Source of the DNA: Nemophila menziesii
Lineage: Eukaryota > Streptophyta > Magnoliopsida > Boraginales > Hydrophyllaceae
Length of the DNA: 64,000 nucleotides
Direction of reading: 5' to 3'
Assembly (NCBI GenBank): GCA_029959085.1
Contig: JARWIR010000003.1
Coordinates: 36,815,505-36,879,504 of the forward strand
The position numbers and the translations under genes are program-made. This document shows, piece after piece, positions 8,551-20,827 of this stretch; position 1 is the first letter of the stretch, and the number at the start of each line of letters is the position of its first letter. The notes under the pieces are model-generated. The model saw nothing but the letters and a program-made list of their open reading frames with translations. It searched no databases and was not told the origin of the DNA.

Positions 8551-11500
8551 AACACCTTATTGTTCTGGAACTGTGGTGGTGCTAATGGCGAAGGCTTCCG
8601 GCGCGCGTTCAGTGATTTGATTTTTCTACACAAACCTTTTATTGCGATTGTTGTCGAGACCAAGGCTTCGGAATTGGAGGCTACAAAGATTACCAAGTCT
8701 CTTAGAATGGAGAAATTTGTTCGTGTGGAAGCGGATGGCTTCTCAAGAGGAATTTGGGTGCTTTGGAATCCCGACGGCTTTTCGATCCAAGTTTTATCGG
8801 TGTCTAAACAGGTAATCAACTTATATATCTCAAAAGTCTCATGTGTTTCTTGGATCCTTTCTGCAGTATACGCGAGTCCTACGGATTGGATTAGAGACTC
8901 GCTCTGGGAGGCGCTTGAGGATGCATCCACAACGATTAGCGTACCGTGGCTTGTTGTAGGAGATTTCAACCAGATAGGTGACGAAGTGGACCAACTTGGG
9001 GGAACAGAAGGTACTACCAGGTCTATGGTCAAGTTTTAAAGGTGGAGGGACTCTTGTGGTTTAGAAGACTTAGGTTTCGAGGGGCCGAGATATATGTGGA
9101 GTGATTCTTGGAATACGGGGATGAGGATTCTGAAACGGTTGGATAAAACGTATGGAAATCAGTTTTGATGGGAAACTTTCGTTCTGTCAAGGGTAAAACA
9201 TCTGCCGAGAGTTCACTCAGATCACGCTCCCATTCTGGTTGAGGTAGCTGCGCCCATTTCGCCAAGGGTTTCAAATGTCCGCTTCGGGTTCGAGTTTTCG
9301 TGGTGCCATCACGAAAGCTTCCTACCTTTAGTAGAGGGTAAATGGACTAAGGAAGGTGGTGGTCTAGGTGAGAACATTGCGGTGGGAGTTGGTAAAATGG
9401 AAGCGTGAGGTTTTTGATGATATAGTTAAACGGAAAAAAATAGACTTCTTGCACGCAGAGCCATTACAAATATCTTATAACGTTTCGCTAGTTGAACTTG
9501 AGAAAATATTGCGAGAAGAATTTGAAAACGTACTTGCACAAGAAGGGTGGTATTGGTTTGATCGAGCACGAACGGAATGGGTCAATTTGGGCGAAAGAAA
9601 TACGAAGTTCTGTCATAGAGCGGCGCAGATAAAATTGAGTAAGAACAGGGACTTTCGAATTAAGAATAACATCCATGAGTGGATTGAGAATTTAGAGGAG
9701 GAGAAGGCATGAGTTAGAGACTTCTTCGATGGGCTGTTTGCGATTGAGGAGGTCACTTCGGATGTATTTGAGTTACCTAGACTACCTCACTTTTACACTG
9801 TGTGAAGTTGAATCACTTAGTGGTGGTATTTCGGATGAGGAAGTTTGTATTGCGGTGTTTCAGATGTCTCCACACAAAGCTCCTGGTCCGGATGGGATGA
9901 TAGCCGGCTTATATCAACAGTGTTGGTCCATTGTGGGAAGTTCAGTATGTGAGATGATCTGACACGCGTTAGTGGTTGGTCACTTCCCGAAGGAGGTTCT
10001 TGGCACCCTAATTCATCTTATTCCGAAAGTGGGAGAGCTAGAATATACTACGCAGTTCAGACCTATCAGCCTGATAAATATGAGTTAGAAGATTTGTATG
10101 AAAGTGTTAGTTAATCGCTTAAGACCTTTGTTATCGGAGTATATTGGTCCTTATAAGAGTAGTTTTCTCCCTAAACGGTCCAAAATTGATAATGTTGTAC
10201 TTGTGAGTGAGGTTGATTACATGTTGCGACATTGTAAAGGGATGACGAGTTATATGGCAATTAAAGTGGACTTAGCTAAGGCATACGTTAGGGTCAGATG
10301 AGACTTCATAAAGGATTCCTTGGAAACTCTAGGTGTACCTTCCACGTGGATAGCTGTGATCATAGCGGGAATGGAAGACAATTATCTACGTATTCTATGG
10401 CGTGGGGAGCGGATTAAACCAAAGAGAGGGATTCGAAAGGGCGATCCCATCTCACCGTACTTGTTCGTTATATGTATGGAGCGACTGTCACTTCTTATAC
10501 AGAAACTAGTGGAAGAGGAGAGATGGAAACCCATTCGATTATAACTAAGGGGTCTCCTATATCTCATATTTTCTTTGCCAATGATCTCATATTATTTGCA
10601 GAGGCTTCCTCTCATAATGTTGATCTTTTGCAGGGCACTTTACTTACCTTTTGTCGGGATGCGGGACAATCAGTTAGCAGGGAAAAATAGATTATTTATT
10701 TTTAGAATAACATTGATGAGGACTTAGCTCTTGATATCACAAGGCGTGGTGGGTTCCAGAGAAGCGATTGTATTGGGAAATATTTGTGTGTCCCCGTCTT
10801 ATCAGGGAGGAGGCCTAAGGGGTTTTATGGGGAGTTCATTAATGGACTTTGGGGTAAGTTGGATAAATGGAAAGGGAATTCTCTTTCGCTTGTGGGTCGT
10901 ATTACATTGGCTCAATCAGTTTTGAGTGTCGCCAATGTATATCATGCAAGTGGAAAAGCTCCCCAATTACGTATGCCTTGAGATTGACAAGATTCGTCGT
11001 GAGTTTATTTGGGGGAACGCGTATGGTCAAAGACATATCAATTGGGTAGCTTGGAAGTGTGTTTGTAGGCCTAATAGAATGGGTGGACTGGGGTTTAGAT
11101 TAGCGGAGGATATGAATAATGCACAACTCAGCAAATTGGGTTGGAAATTGGTTCATGATGGTTTTTCTTTGTGGCCAATTGTGATGCGGGAAAAATACAT
11201 TAAATCGACAATTTTTTAATATGTTTTAAGACTTAATGATTCCCGAATGTGTAGAGCCATCGTGGAAGGTATTGTCGTAGTTATACGGGGATCCCGATGG
11301 CTCGTGCATAATGGGGATTCTGTGTCGTTTTGGATGGATGGATGGTTTGGTGAGACTCCATTGATAGGGCATGCACGGGGGGAGGTTGGCCCTTTTGAAA
11401 GACATAGAGCATTTAGTGAATTTATTAGTAGTGGTGGTGTTTGGATATGGGATAGCTTTCAGCATTTACTCCCTTCCTCAAAACTTCTAGAGATTACTAG

Positions 11501-11869
11501 TGTAAGTCTTGCGAAGGGTGATTCTAGGCGTGATGAACTCTCATTGTTACGTGAAGTGCGAGGTGTTTACTCGGCTAAATCAGCGGTTTGGGACATAGAT
11601 GAAACTGAGGTTAATTCGGAGGTCTATTGGAAGATATGGAAGATAAAATTCCCTCAACGAACTAGGGTGTTGGTGTGGGGAGCAGTTCAGGACAGGTTAC
11701 CAACAAGAGGTAACCTAGCTAGGAAGAGTATGGAGGTACCAGTGGCTTGCCCGTTTTGTGAGGTGGTAATGGAGAGCTCAATCCATCTTTTTCGGGACTG
11801 GTCAATGGTGAGAGAAGTTTTGGTACTAATCCGAAGGGAAATGAGTAGAAACTTCAATGGTGACATGGA
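8551..11869 (+). mobile_element. LINE-a 5' part: endonuclease, RT, zf-RVT (U1)
   Basis: The element starts within the first codons of ORF2 (LLFWNCGGAN), so ORF1 is absent. The endonuclease region at 8551-9300 shows FWNCGG, VETKAS, VYASP, VVGDFNQIG and SDHAPI. The RT region at about 9790-11219 shows KAPGPDG, LIHLIPKVG, FRPISLIN, VDLAKAY, GIRKGDPISPYLF and FFANDLILF. The zf-RVT region at 11247-11869 shows WKIWKIKFPQRTRVLVWG, CPFC and HLF. Several stops and frameshifts are common to all units. Motif C has Asn for the first Asp (FAND, codon 10580-10582). A TAA at 9037-9039 is unique to U1. The 3' edge is the deletion junction with hAT h2 at 11869/11870. Confidence 0.9.
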
Positions 11870-12049
11870 ACTGATGTATAACTCACATAAGGTTATTGGC
11901 TAATTCATTGAATCAGTTAGAGTGGATTGTGGACTTCCACTCAAACTTAATTCATCTATTCCATAATAACCTACACAAGATAAAAAAATTCAAGTTAGAT
12001 AGCAATAAAAATGTTCAAGTTAGTCTCGCAAATTGCAAAAAAATATTAG

Positions 12050-14114
12050 TTAGGTATTGAATTTACCCAATTTAGCTTCCAAGTCTTCCACAAGTTGTTT
12101 AGATGTTCCAAGATCAATTGGAAGAGAAGATCTGAGCCAATTTTGAGTACAAATTAAAGCTTCAACTATTTTAGGGGACAATGAACTTCTGAATTGATCA
12201 AGTAATCTATGCACTTTCAGAAGCCACGGTTGAAACTGGAACAGCCAACACATGTTTGGCTAGTTGGGACAACACTTTAAACCTCATAGAATTACTTTTC
12301 CACCAATGTAAAATGTCAAAATTAGAAGCCATCTCTTCTATATCTTCTTTTATATACTTATCTAATTCAGATGCTTTAGAGGGGTGTTTCTCAGCCATGA
12401 AAGTTTGAAATCTACCACCAAGAACACAAGGAGTTTCAATTGTACTTGTAGTTGAACTTTCCACTTCACCACTAGATGAACTAGTAGGAGCAGCAGTTTT
12501 GTCATACACTTTAAACATCCTTGATAAAGCATCTCTAACCTTGGTAAGAAATATTTCACTTTCAGCTGATGTATACATAAAACTTAAATAGCATTGTAAG
12601 TATTGCATTTTTTCCCTTGGATTCAAAGCAACTGCCACATGGAGAATAATGTTGATACTATTAACTCCACAGTATATATTGAACTTTTTTTTCATCTCAG
12701 TTGCCATTTTACTAAGTACTGGATTTTCATTTGCACATAATTTTACTATTTTTTCCCAAATTCTCACTATTTCATCGAATAAGAGATTTGTTGTAACAAA
12801 TAAGGTACCACTAAATTTCTTAGTGGAAATGTAGAACAATTTCAGAAACTCAACAAAACACCTCACATTTTCCCAATCAATTAAGTTTGGAGGATTTCTT
12901 AAAGCATCTTTAAAGTGTGCAGTATAAGAAGAATCATCCACTTTTATTCGCGCAAATACGGTTTTGAATTTTTCAGCACACTCGAGCATTTTATAAGTAG
13001 AATTCCACCTTGTAGGGACATCAAGGCACAAGTTGGATTTACATTCAACCACCACAAACTCACAAAACCTTTAAAAGCTCTAAATATTGCAGGAAAGCCT
13101 CTAACATATTTAACTGCATCTCGTATATTTTTGATACAAGCTTCTAACTCAACCATACCCTCTTTTACAATAAGATTCAAAATGTGAGCGCAACACCTAA
13201 CATGAAGAAATTCATGTTTAAGAAGAGATTTTGTTTTTTCCCCTGCAACTTTCACAAAATACTTAATTGCCACAATGTTAGAAGAAGCATTATCAACTGT
13301 CAAAGTAAGATATGAACTGATATTCCAATCCAAAAGAATTGCTTCTACTTTTCTACGAATTGTTTCACCTTTATGATCCTCAACTTTACAAAACCCTATG
13401 ACTCTTTTATTTTATTTCCAATTTGAATCCACATAATGGGCAGTCGAACACATATAATTCAAGTTTTGATTTGAGGTCCATGTATCAGTGGTCATATTAA
13501 TTGTCATATTTTTCAACTCTTTTTTCAACTTAAGCTTTTCTTCTTCATATATAGTCATACACTTTCGCATAATGGTCGTTCTATATGGTATAGTTTTATA
13601 CTTGGGTTGCATTATTTTACAAAAAAATTTAAAACCAATGCCTTCCACAAATCTAAAACTTAACTCATCTATAATGACCAATTGAGCTAGGGCCTTAGTA
13701 CAAGCTTCAATAGAAAACACATAAGTTCCAACTACATTCTTTCCTTCATCAGATTTCGAGAAATTTAACAAAGTTTAGCCATCTTCTGTTGGAGGATAAA
13801 AGGGATATTTTGTGCATCTTTTAAGCTTAATGTGATTATTCATATTAGTTGTACCATGCTTTCTAGTATTAGCTGCATATGAATGTTCACAATATTTACA
13901 AACTGATCTTATACTACCATCTTCATAAGTAATAACTTCAAAGTGTTTCCAACAATTAGAGGTTTTTTTTTATCTTTTTAGGGATATGTGGTAAACTACT
14001 AGAGGGGCGAGTGTTAAGAGTATCAGAAGAGTTACCAACAGGTGTTTGATCAATACCTTGAGTGGGTTGTATAGTAAGATCAATGATGGAATCAGAATCA
14101 TCCTCCATACTCAT
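12050..14114 (-). pseudogene. hAT transposase, degenerate (h2)
   Basis: The full span from start (14114) to the C-terminal end is present. The C-terminal hAT dimerisation region shows ILHWWKSNSMRFKVLSQLAKHVLAVP, here cut short: VPVSTVASESA, then a stop, then DQFRSSLSPKIVEALICTQNW in another frame. The family normally has FSTGGR between ESA and the VLD block, so about 14 nt were deleted here. Besides the common stops, this copy has 9 T in the run near 13971, shifting the frame inside the BED exon. It reads CTKYPF where U1 has CPKYPF. Confidence 0.88.
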
Positions 14115-14602
14115 TAATCTGCAAAACAAAACAAACAAATCAAAAATTAATTAGTAATAATCATAAACTATAAAAATAAATCAATCTATTTTTGAAAATC
14201 ATTTACAATAACCTAGATCTTCAAATTGATTACAAGAATTGAAGAAAAGAAGAATGATCAAAGAGATTGAAGGTTCATACCTGGGAAAGGGGGCTTTGAA
14301 GAACACGAAACCCTATATCGGCCTTTTATACAAATCCAGAAAACCTCACATAACAATATCTCATTAACCATATCATAAAAAGTATTAACCATGGTAAGCT
14401 TGTACATCGGAGGCGATAGACATCATGAGAGAAGTCATGAACAATAAATGCGGACCTCAAAGGTTGTTTTAAAACAATCTAAATAATTAATGCGGAGTAC
14501 AAAAGGAGCCTTGGAGAGAGACGGCGATGGATGGGTGCAGGGATGGGTTTCAGAGAGTAGCGAAGAGAGAAGGTGAAAAGGCTAGGGTTTAGCCCCGTTT
14601 TC

Positions 14603-14604
<2 letters not shown>

Positions 14605-14660
<56 letters not shown>
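14605..14660. repeat. (GA)n microsatellite in hAT h2
   Basis: About 28 GA units lie in the hAT leader. Just upstream, this unit alone lacks the roughly 18-bp GCTTAATCGATTAACCAT segment seen in the other units (compare 1803-1820). Confidence 0.98.
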
Positions 14661-14666
<6 letters not shown>

Positions 14667-14934
14667 GTGTGAAAGAAGTCAGAAATGAGGTGGGTTATGT
14701 TTACCCACCTCTTTTATATTACATATATAAAAAAAAAGTAATGGGCTGTTTTTGCGGGTTGGACCGGGTACCCGCGGTTTGGCCTTTTCACAAACCGAGA
14801 ACCAACCCATATCCACCAAAAAAATTATTTTTGGCCCATCCCAACCCATGGTTTGTGCGGGTTGGTTTTTTCGGGTTGGGTTGGGTCGGTTTCGTGCGGT
14901 TTTGTGGTTTCGTGGTTTTTCGTGTGCATCCCTA

Positions 14935-16115
14935 GTAGCAGCTAGCCTTCTTCCCAGGCGCTGCATAGTGGATACTCGGGTTTACAGCAAGATGGAGGGG
15001 CGATCTGCAACATCACCAGGTCGCGCAGCAGCGCCTCGAAGTCAGACAGCTGCAGATAGGAGTAGCCACGGTGAAACAGGTACAGTCCATTAATTGTTTA
15101 GTCTCACGATCTTTTGGCTTGGATGGAACAGGTGTGGGTTTGCAGCATCATTTGTAGGGTCTCACTGAACAGCGCAGACCAGCTATGGGGGATCGGATGA
15201 ACTCAATTCGTTACCACGAAGAGCTTAATAGTTCTGTTGCAAATTTTGCAGAAGAGGAGGACCTTTCAGGGCCAGATCTGCCACTGTCCGATGTCCAGTG
15301 GTGGTCAAAGAATTTATCTGCTAAAGGTCTCTTTGTCGGGGTCACATGAGATGCATTTTTTGGGTCCCTTATTAAGGTAATATGGCGAGCGTGTAACGAT
15401 ATTGTATTCAGTAGTGGAGGTATCCCCTACCGGGAAAGATATATTGCGTAGTGCCCGTTTCTTAGCACATACTTATGCAAAGGCTTAGGGGAATATCCCT
15501 GGAACTGTTTTAGTTAATAAAGGATCTACTAGCCTCATTGGATGGTGTAAACTGGTCAAAGGGGTGAAATTGAATACAAATGGAAGTTGTAATAGGTGGC
15601 GCAAGGAAAGTGGTGGTGGCGGTGTAATTGGAGATAGTGACGGAATATGGATCAGGGGTTTTCGATGAAAATTTGCCATGATTAACCGTTTGTTATGAAT
15701 TGATTGCGCTCTATGAAGGCCTTAGAATGGTTGAAGGAATGCCTCTTAAGGAGATTATTATCGAAGTAGATTCTTGGAAAGTGGTGGAGATATTATGTAG
15801 TGTGGGCAGGGACAAGGGGCCAGCAGCATTCTGGATTGGGAAAATTCGTGAAATCTTGAAGAGGAATAGTTCGTTCGTCCTTAGAAGTTTTTATCGAAAG
15901 GCTGACTTTTGTGCGGATAGGCTAGCTCATTTGGGTTTGAAGCAAACAGACATCTATCGCTCCCTTAAGGATCCTCCTAAGGAAATTTGGAAGTATCTCA
16001 CACGCGATCGGATGGGATGGAAGACGCCTAGAGATATTTTTAGTCCCTGAGTGTTAGATGATTTGTTAGCCTAGTATTCCACGATCCTATTGGATCTCCA
16101 CTGTAACAAAAAAAA
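14935..16115 (+). mobile_element. LINE-a 3' part with RNase H-like domain (U2)
   Basis: This runs from the target duplication to poly(A) at 16108-16115. The clean RNase H-like ORF is 15700-16050 and ends RDIFSP where other units have RDVFSP. The tail is followed by the TTTGGAAATCACG variant shared with U4. The Asn at the first catalytic site is retained. Confidence 0.85.
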
Positions 16116-16420
16116 CTTTTTGTTTGGAAATCACGTTTTTATCGGTGGTTACTATTGTACTATATGCAGTGTACGGATGCGGGATGGCAAAAAAATGGTA
16201 TCATTTCAAAATTAGTTTATTCATGATAGGTCATATGAAATGTTAAGAACAAGTACATTATGTAAAATATGTCTATACATGTTAGCAATGTTCTTCTGTC
16301 TCTTAATTGTATGTTATTCTATTTTTTTGAGCATGTTTCGGGTGATGGTCGAAATCTGTATACGCTACAGACCCATGACATTCTATCTATTAATGCTAGT
16401 GATTCTAATGTGTCTATTTG
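16116..16420. other. Spacer between LINE-a tail and LINE-b (U2)
   Basis: This is the same unassigned AT-rich spacer as in U1, with the U2/U4 variant bases after the poly(A). No gene is recognisable. Confidence 0.5.
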
Positions 16421-16952
16421 GTCATCTTCCTTCGGGTCTGAATGATACACTTATTCACCTTATTCCAAAAGTGTCAGATCCGAACCAGGTACGTTTATAT
16501 CGCCCGATTAGCCTTATTAATTGTCATGTTAAGTTTATTATGAAGGCCATGGTCAATAGACTCATGCCTATTCTGTCTAACATTATTGGCCAGTGCCAAA
16601 GTAGTTTCTTACCAGGTCGCTCTACGGTGGATAATGTTGTGCTGTTGCGCGAAGTGGATCACAAGATGCGTCACTAGCAAGGAAGGAACGGAATAATGGC
16701 CGTTAAAATCGACCTCGCAAAAGCTTATGACAAGATCAGATGGGAATTCATCGAAGAGACAATCCAACATTTTGGGTTTCTGGAAAAGTGGATAAAGTTG
16801 ATTATGTCAAGTATGAAGGAAAACGAGATGCGGGTTTTATGGAATGGGGAGCCGTTGCAACCGTTTATGCCTTACAGGGGTATTCGGCAAGGGGATCCCT
16901 TATCCCCGTACCTATTTGTCATGTGTATGGAAAGATTATCTATATTAATTAA

Positions 16953-17152
16953 GAAGCTTTGTAGCTCGGGAAGGTGGTAGGAGGTTAAGATTGGTCGTGG
17001 GGGTCCCAAATTGTCTCACTTATTTTTCGCGGATGATCTAATCCTTTTTGGTGAAGCTTTGTAGCTCGGGAAGGTGGTAGGAGGTTCAGATTGGTCGTGG
17101 GGGTCCCAAATTGTCTCACTTATTTTTCGCGGATGATCTAATCCTTTTTGGT
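16953..17152 (+). repeat. 100-bp tandem duplication in LINE-b (U2)
   Basis: Copies lie at 16953-17052 and 17053-17152. The first copy differs at one base (GAGGTTAAG for GAGGTTCAG). The second FADD box stays open in a 120-codon ORF from 17111. Confidence 0.96.
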
Positions 17153-18111
17153 GAAGCTTCTCTTTTGCAGGTGCATATAATACAAGAGGCGGTGGAGTTG
17201 TTTTGCAATGAAGCGGGTCAGACCATTAGTGCGGAGAAGTCGCTGATTTATTTCTCCTCAAATGTTCCGGAAACACTTCAGAAGGAGCTAACATTAGCAA
17301 GTGGTTTCTGCCATAGTAGCTCGTTTGGCTCGTACTTGGGTGTCCCCATCTTATCTGGTAGACTTCCTAAGGGTTTTTATAAAGGGATATTAGAAAAAAT
17401 GAGAGGCAAGTTAGCGGCGTGGAAGACAAAGACTCTATCTCTAGGCGGCCGTATCACGCTAGCCCAGTCTTAAACGCAATGCTGGTCTACCAAATGCAAT
17501 TTATGAAGCTACCCAAGTATGTATGTAAAGAGATTGATAGAGTGGTCCGAAATTTTATCTGGGGTACCTCAGATCCAGAGAGAAAGATACAGTGGGTTGC
17601 GTGGGAACAAATTTGTAAACAAAAAAAAATTGGTGGTCTTGGAATAAGAAGCGCAGAAATGTATAATTTGGCTTTGCTTGCTAAGCTTGGTTGGAGAATT
17701 TTTATTGGAGACGAATCGGTAGCGTGGGTCCAAATATTCAGAAACAAATATTTCAAAAACGGGGTCCTTAATCGTATATTGAATGGGAGTGAGTCAAGTG
17801 TCTGTAAAGCAATTGTTGTGGGGGTAAATGCTATTCTAGATGGTATTGCGGAGCAAAGGGTTGAGGGTGGACCGAGCGTAAGGTGGAACTTTCATAGTTC
17901 GGGGTCTTTTACCGTCAAGCCGGCTTTTATGATGTTTGACGAGCGAGAAGAGGATACGCCTTCGTAGTCTCTGCAGAACGAATCTTACTTATTTATTAAA
18001 ACTTGCATACGATCTGTATACTTGCAGAACCGTGCTAGATTAGGGTGACTAATTGCACTTATTTATATTCTAATTTTATCACACCCTAGTCGACACCAGG
18101 GCATTATCAAG

Positions 18112-18702
18112 ATGGCCTCGAATATATTGGTTAATTGGGTTAAGCCATGTGATGGAGACAAATTAAACATTGATGGAAGTTTTATTTTTGAAAAGAAGAT
18201 GGCCGGTATTGGTGGCATCTTGAGGGACAGGTATGGGTCGTGTATTGCTGGATTTATGGGACCTTGTCTCGTTGATTCTCCTTTCATTTATGAACTTTTT
18301 GCATTACTTTTTGGTCTTAAATGGGTTTTGTGCAATGGTTATGTCGAAATGATGATCGAAACAGATTCGAAGGAACTCCACGCGCTAGTGAAGGACGGTG
18401 AGAGTTCAATTCACTATGAGAGGGGCTCGGGGAAGTTCCACGCGCTAGTGAAGGGCGGTGGGAACTTAGGTAGCCGCCATGTTTCAATTATAGGAGAATG
18501 TTGTGCAATCTTGAAGAGACACCCAAAGCTCGAGCTATGTCATGTGTTCCGGGAAGCTAACTTTTGCGCAGATAAACTAGCAAAAGAAGGTGCGAAGATG
18601 CATTCTCAGCCTATTGTTTTTACGGACCCCCCTGATTACCTGTGGAACTATATTACGAGAGATAGAAGTGAGTGCGCGACTGCTAGAGTCGTGCTAGATT
18701 AA
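18112..18702 (+). CDS. LINE-b RNase H ORF, 196 residues (U2)
   Basis: The uninterrupted ORF keeps all four acidic positions (IDGS, YELF, ETDS and CADK), unlike U1 and U3. Variants IHYERGSGKF distinguish U2 and U4. The 20-residue internal insertion from the 60-bp repeat is present. It is probably a retrotransposon remnant. Confidence 0.7.
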   Translation: MASNILVNWVKPCDGDKLNIDGSFIFEKKMAGIGGILRDRYGSCIAGFMGPCLVDSPFIYELFALLFGLKWVLCNGYVEMMIETDSKELHALVKDGESSIHYERGSGKFHALVKGGGNLGSRHVSIIGECCAILKRHPKLELCHVFREANFCADKLAKEGAKMHSQPIVFTDPPDYLWNYITRDRSECATARVVLD

Positions 18703-18778
18703 TAAGAACTCGTGTTCTATTTGTAATGTTTTGTTCTTAACGGCTCTTTTATGAGTTTCCTATGTATGAAAAAAAAAA

Positions 18779-19305
18779 TTATAAGGAATTAGATAATTAA
18801 AAGTAGGAGCAATAGTGGAATAAGTTAAAAAAAAAAGGACTTTATAGAGAGTTTAAAAAAAAAATTAGAATTCCTAAAAGATAGGTTATACGTATTTGAA
18901 CTTAATAAATTAATAACTTAATATATAATTCATTTTTATTTAATTAACTAAAATAGTTAATAATAATAATTTTTGTTATTTGAGTTTAATCAGCATTATT
19001 TTATTTATTTTTGAATTAGGGATTAATAAAGAAACTAAACTAAACTAAAATTTGATTCTTGGTTTTTTTTTTTTTTTTATCGTTCTAACTTTGCAGGTTG
19101 ACATTATATTATATATTTTGAAAGGATGGTAATTCACTAATCAATAAAAGTGATTGTATTGTAACAGGACTCTACCACTATCAGCTATATAAACAACCTC
19201 GGTTACTTGATTCTTCTTACACCATTAAATCCCCTCAGAAGATATCTAGTTATCGATTCTTCTTACACCATTAAATAATCTATCTCATCTAACAAAGTTC
19301 AGAAC
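18779..19305 (+). promoter_or_regulatory. Kinase upstream region and 5' UTR (U2)
   Basis: AT-rich DNA with TATA box TATATAAA at 19186-19193, 113-120 bp before the ATG, and the same 22-bp leader duplication. A-runs are shorter than in U1 and U4. Confidence 0.65.
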
Positions 19306-20827
19306 ATGGATAAGGAAGATGTTAATATTGTTAAGAAAAAGGAATCGGAAATTGATTTAACAAAGGTCGAAATAAAAAACGTCATAGCTCATGGCACTTA
19401 CGGTACTGTTTATCGTGGAATATATGATGGCCAAGACGTTGCAGGTATGTAAATTCAACTCTCTCTCTCTGTCTCTCTATTTGTTAATCATATTCTATTA
19501 GCAATTTTACGCTATAATTGTGTTATTATGATGTATGAAGCTTAATGAATATCTGAATAATTTGATGGACTTATATGTGTGTCTCTTTCGATTCAATTCT
19601 CACTAGTATGTAATTTTCTGCATTATAGTGAAAGTATTGGATTGGGGAGAGGAAGAGATTGCCACTGATGCTAGAACAACTGCACTTCGGACATCGTTTC
19701 GCCAGGAGATTGCAGTTTGGCAAAAACTTGACCATCTAAATGTTACAAAGGTTCATCATCTCATATATTAATTTATTTTAATTCAAGGTAATAATATGTT
19801 ATGTTTTTAACGTTTTCACAGTTTGTTGGAGCTTCTACGGGAACATCAAAGCTTAACATCCCTACAGATATTACTTCTAATGGTGGTCCTGCTAAAGCCT
19901 GTTGTGTTGTTTTAGAGTACCTAAACGGTGGGACTCTGAAGAAATATTTGATTAGGCACATCAGAAAGAAACTCCCCTTTAAAATAGTGATTCAACTTGC
20001 TTTGCATCTTGCTAGAGGGTAAGTAAAGTTGAACCTTAATTTCTCGCCTTTAATTAAAGAAAGACTTAGATTAATTTTGGGTTTTTATTGTGTTTGTTTT
20101 TTTTGCAGTTTAAGTTATCTTCATTCAAAATCGATTGTGCATCGTGATGTAAAAACTGAGAATATGTTGCTGAATGCTCAACTAACGTTAAAGATTGCTG
20201 ATTTTGGGGTTTCTCGAGTTGAAGCCCAAAATCCAAGAGACATGACCGAGCTAACTGGTACACTTGGATACATGGCTCCCGAGGTATATATAATAAAATC
20301 AGAATTCATGTTTTTACATTGAAAAATTCAGCTAAGGTTTATATTATATGTGGGACTAACAAGGACTTTTTCTTTATATATCTATAGGTTCTTGATGGGA
20401 AGCCTTACAACCACAAGTGTGACGTTTATAGCTTTGCAATATGCTTATGGGAAATCTATTGTTGTGACATGCCTTATGCTGATCTTAGTATGTCCGAATT
20501 ATCTTCAGCAGCTGCTCATAAGGTTTATTTCTTTTCCAAATAGTCTTTGTTGACGATTTTTTTTTTGATGTTTTTATTGGAATATTTTTTAAGATAAATT
20601 TGTTGTGGTACTTGCAGAAACTAAGACCAGATATTCCAAGATGTTGTCCAAAATCATTGGCAAAGATTATGAAGAGATGTTGGGATGTAAATCCAGAAAA
20701 ACGTCCTGATATGGATGAAGTAGTGAAAATGATTGAAGCCATTGATACTAGCAAAGGTGGTGGTATGCTTCCCGAAGATCAAGCCCGTGGATGTTTCTCC
20801 TATTTCAGCAAACCCCGCGGTCCATGA
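19306..20827 (+). CDS. Raf-like MAPKKK (group C) protein kinase, intact (U2)
   Basis: Six exons: 19306-19444, 19629-19750, 19822-20018, 20109-20283, 20388-20522, 20618-20827, all with GT..AG introns, encoding 325 residues. The kinase domain fills nearly the whole protein: glycine loop HGTYGTVYRG (29-38), VAVK lysine 48, alphaC Glu 73, HRDVKTEN (Asp166, Asn171), DFG (Asp184), APE ending at 211, and RPDIPRCCP with KRCWDVNPEKRP in the C-lobe. The C-terminus GGGM...RGP also matches plant group C Raf-like kinases such as Arabidopsis MRK1, usually about 375-390 residues. This protein has a shorter N-terminus (only about 25 residues before the domain). It is probably a cytosolic Ser/Thr kinase; its substrate is unknown. 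The gene sits between LINE-b and LINE-a, both on the same strand. Confidence 0.92.

Larger units (their letters stand above)
11870..14934 (-). mobile_element. hAT transposon h2 lacking its left end (U2)
   Basis: The right terminus ends at 14934 and is followed by GTAGCAGC at 14935-14942. The left terminus, left target duplication and a few LINE-a bases are missing. Compared with h3, 1183 bp are gone and GACATGGA of LINE-a joins directly to internal hAT sequence ACTGATGTATAAC with about 1 bp of overlap. With one end lost it cannot be mobilised even by transposase supplied from elsewhere. Confidence 0.92.
16421..18778 (+). mobile_element. LINE-b, truncated (U2)
   Basis: The domain content is as in U1, ending with poly(A) at 18769-18778. 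This unit has a TAG between the RT fingers and palm (16675-16677, HKMRH then stop), which U1 and U3 lack. Motif A is the canonical IDLAKAYDK. Variants RNFIWGTSD and KQKK in the thumb region are shared with U4 only. Confidence 0.88.

Noticed and set aside
8541..9032. A 163-codon minus-strand ORF, present in all five units
   Set aside because: It lies antisense to the LINE-a endonuclease, whose sense frame has clear motifs. The antisense product is Ser/Thr-rich and unlike any family; its recurrence only reflects the repeat.
14573..14935. ORF with a long Arg-Glu repeat
   Set aside because: It is translation through the (GA)n microsatellite into the hAT end. The equivalent reading frame is not preserved in other units because tract length differs.
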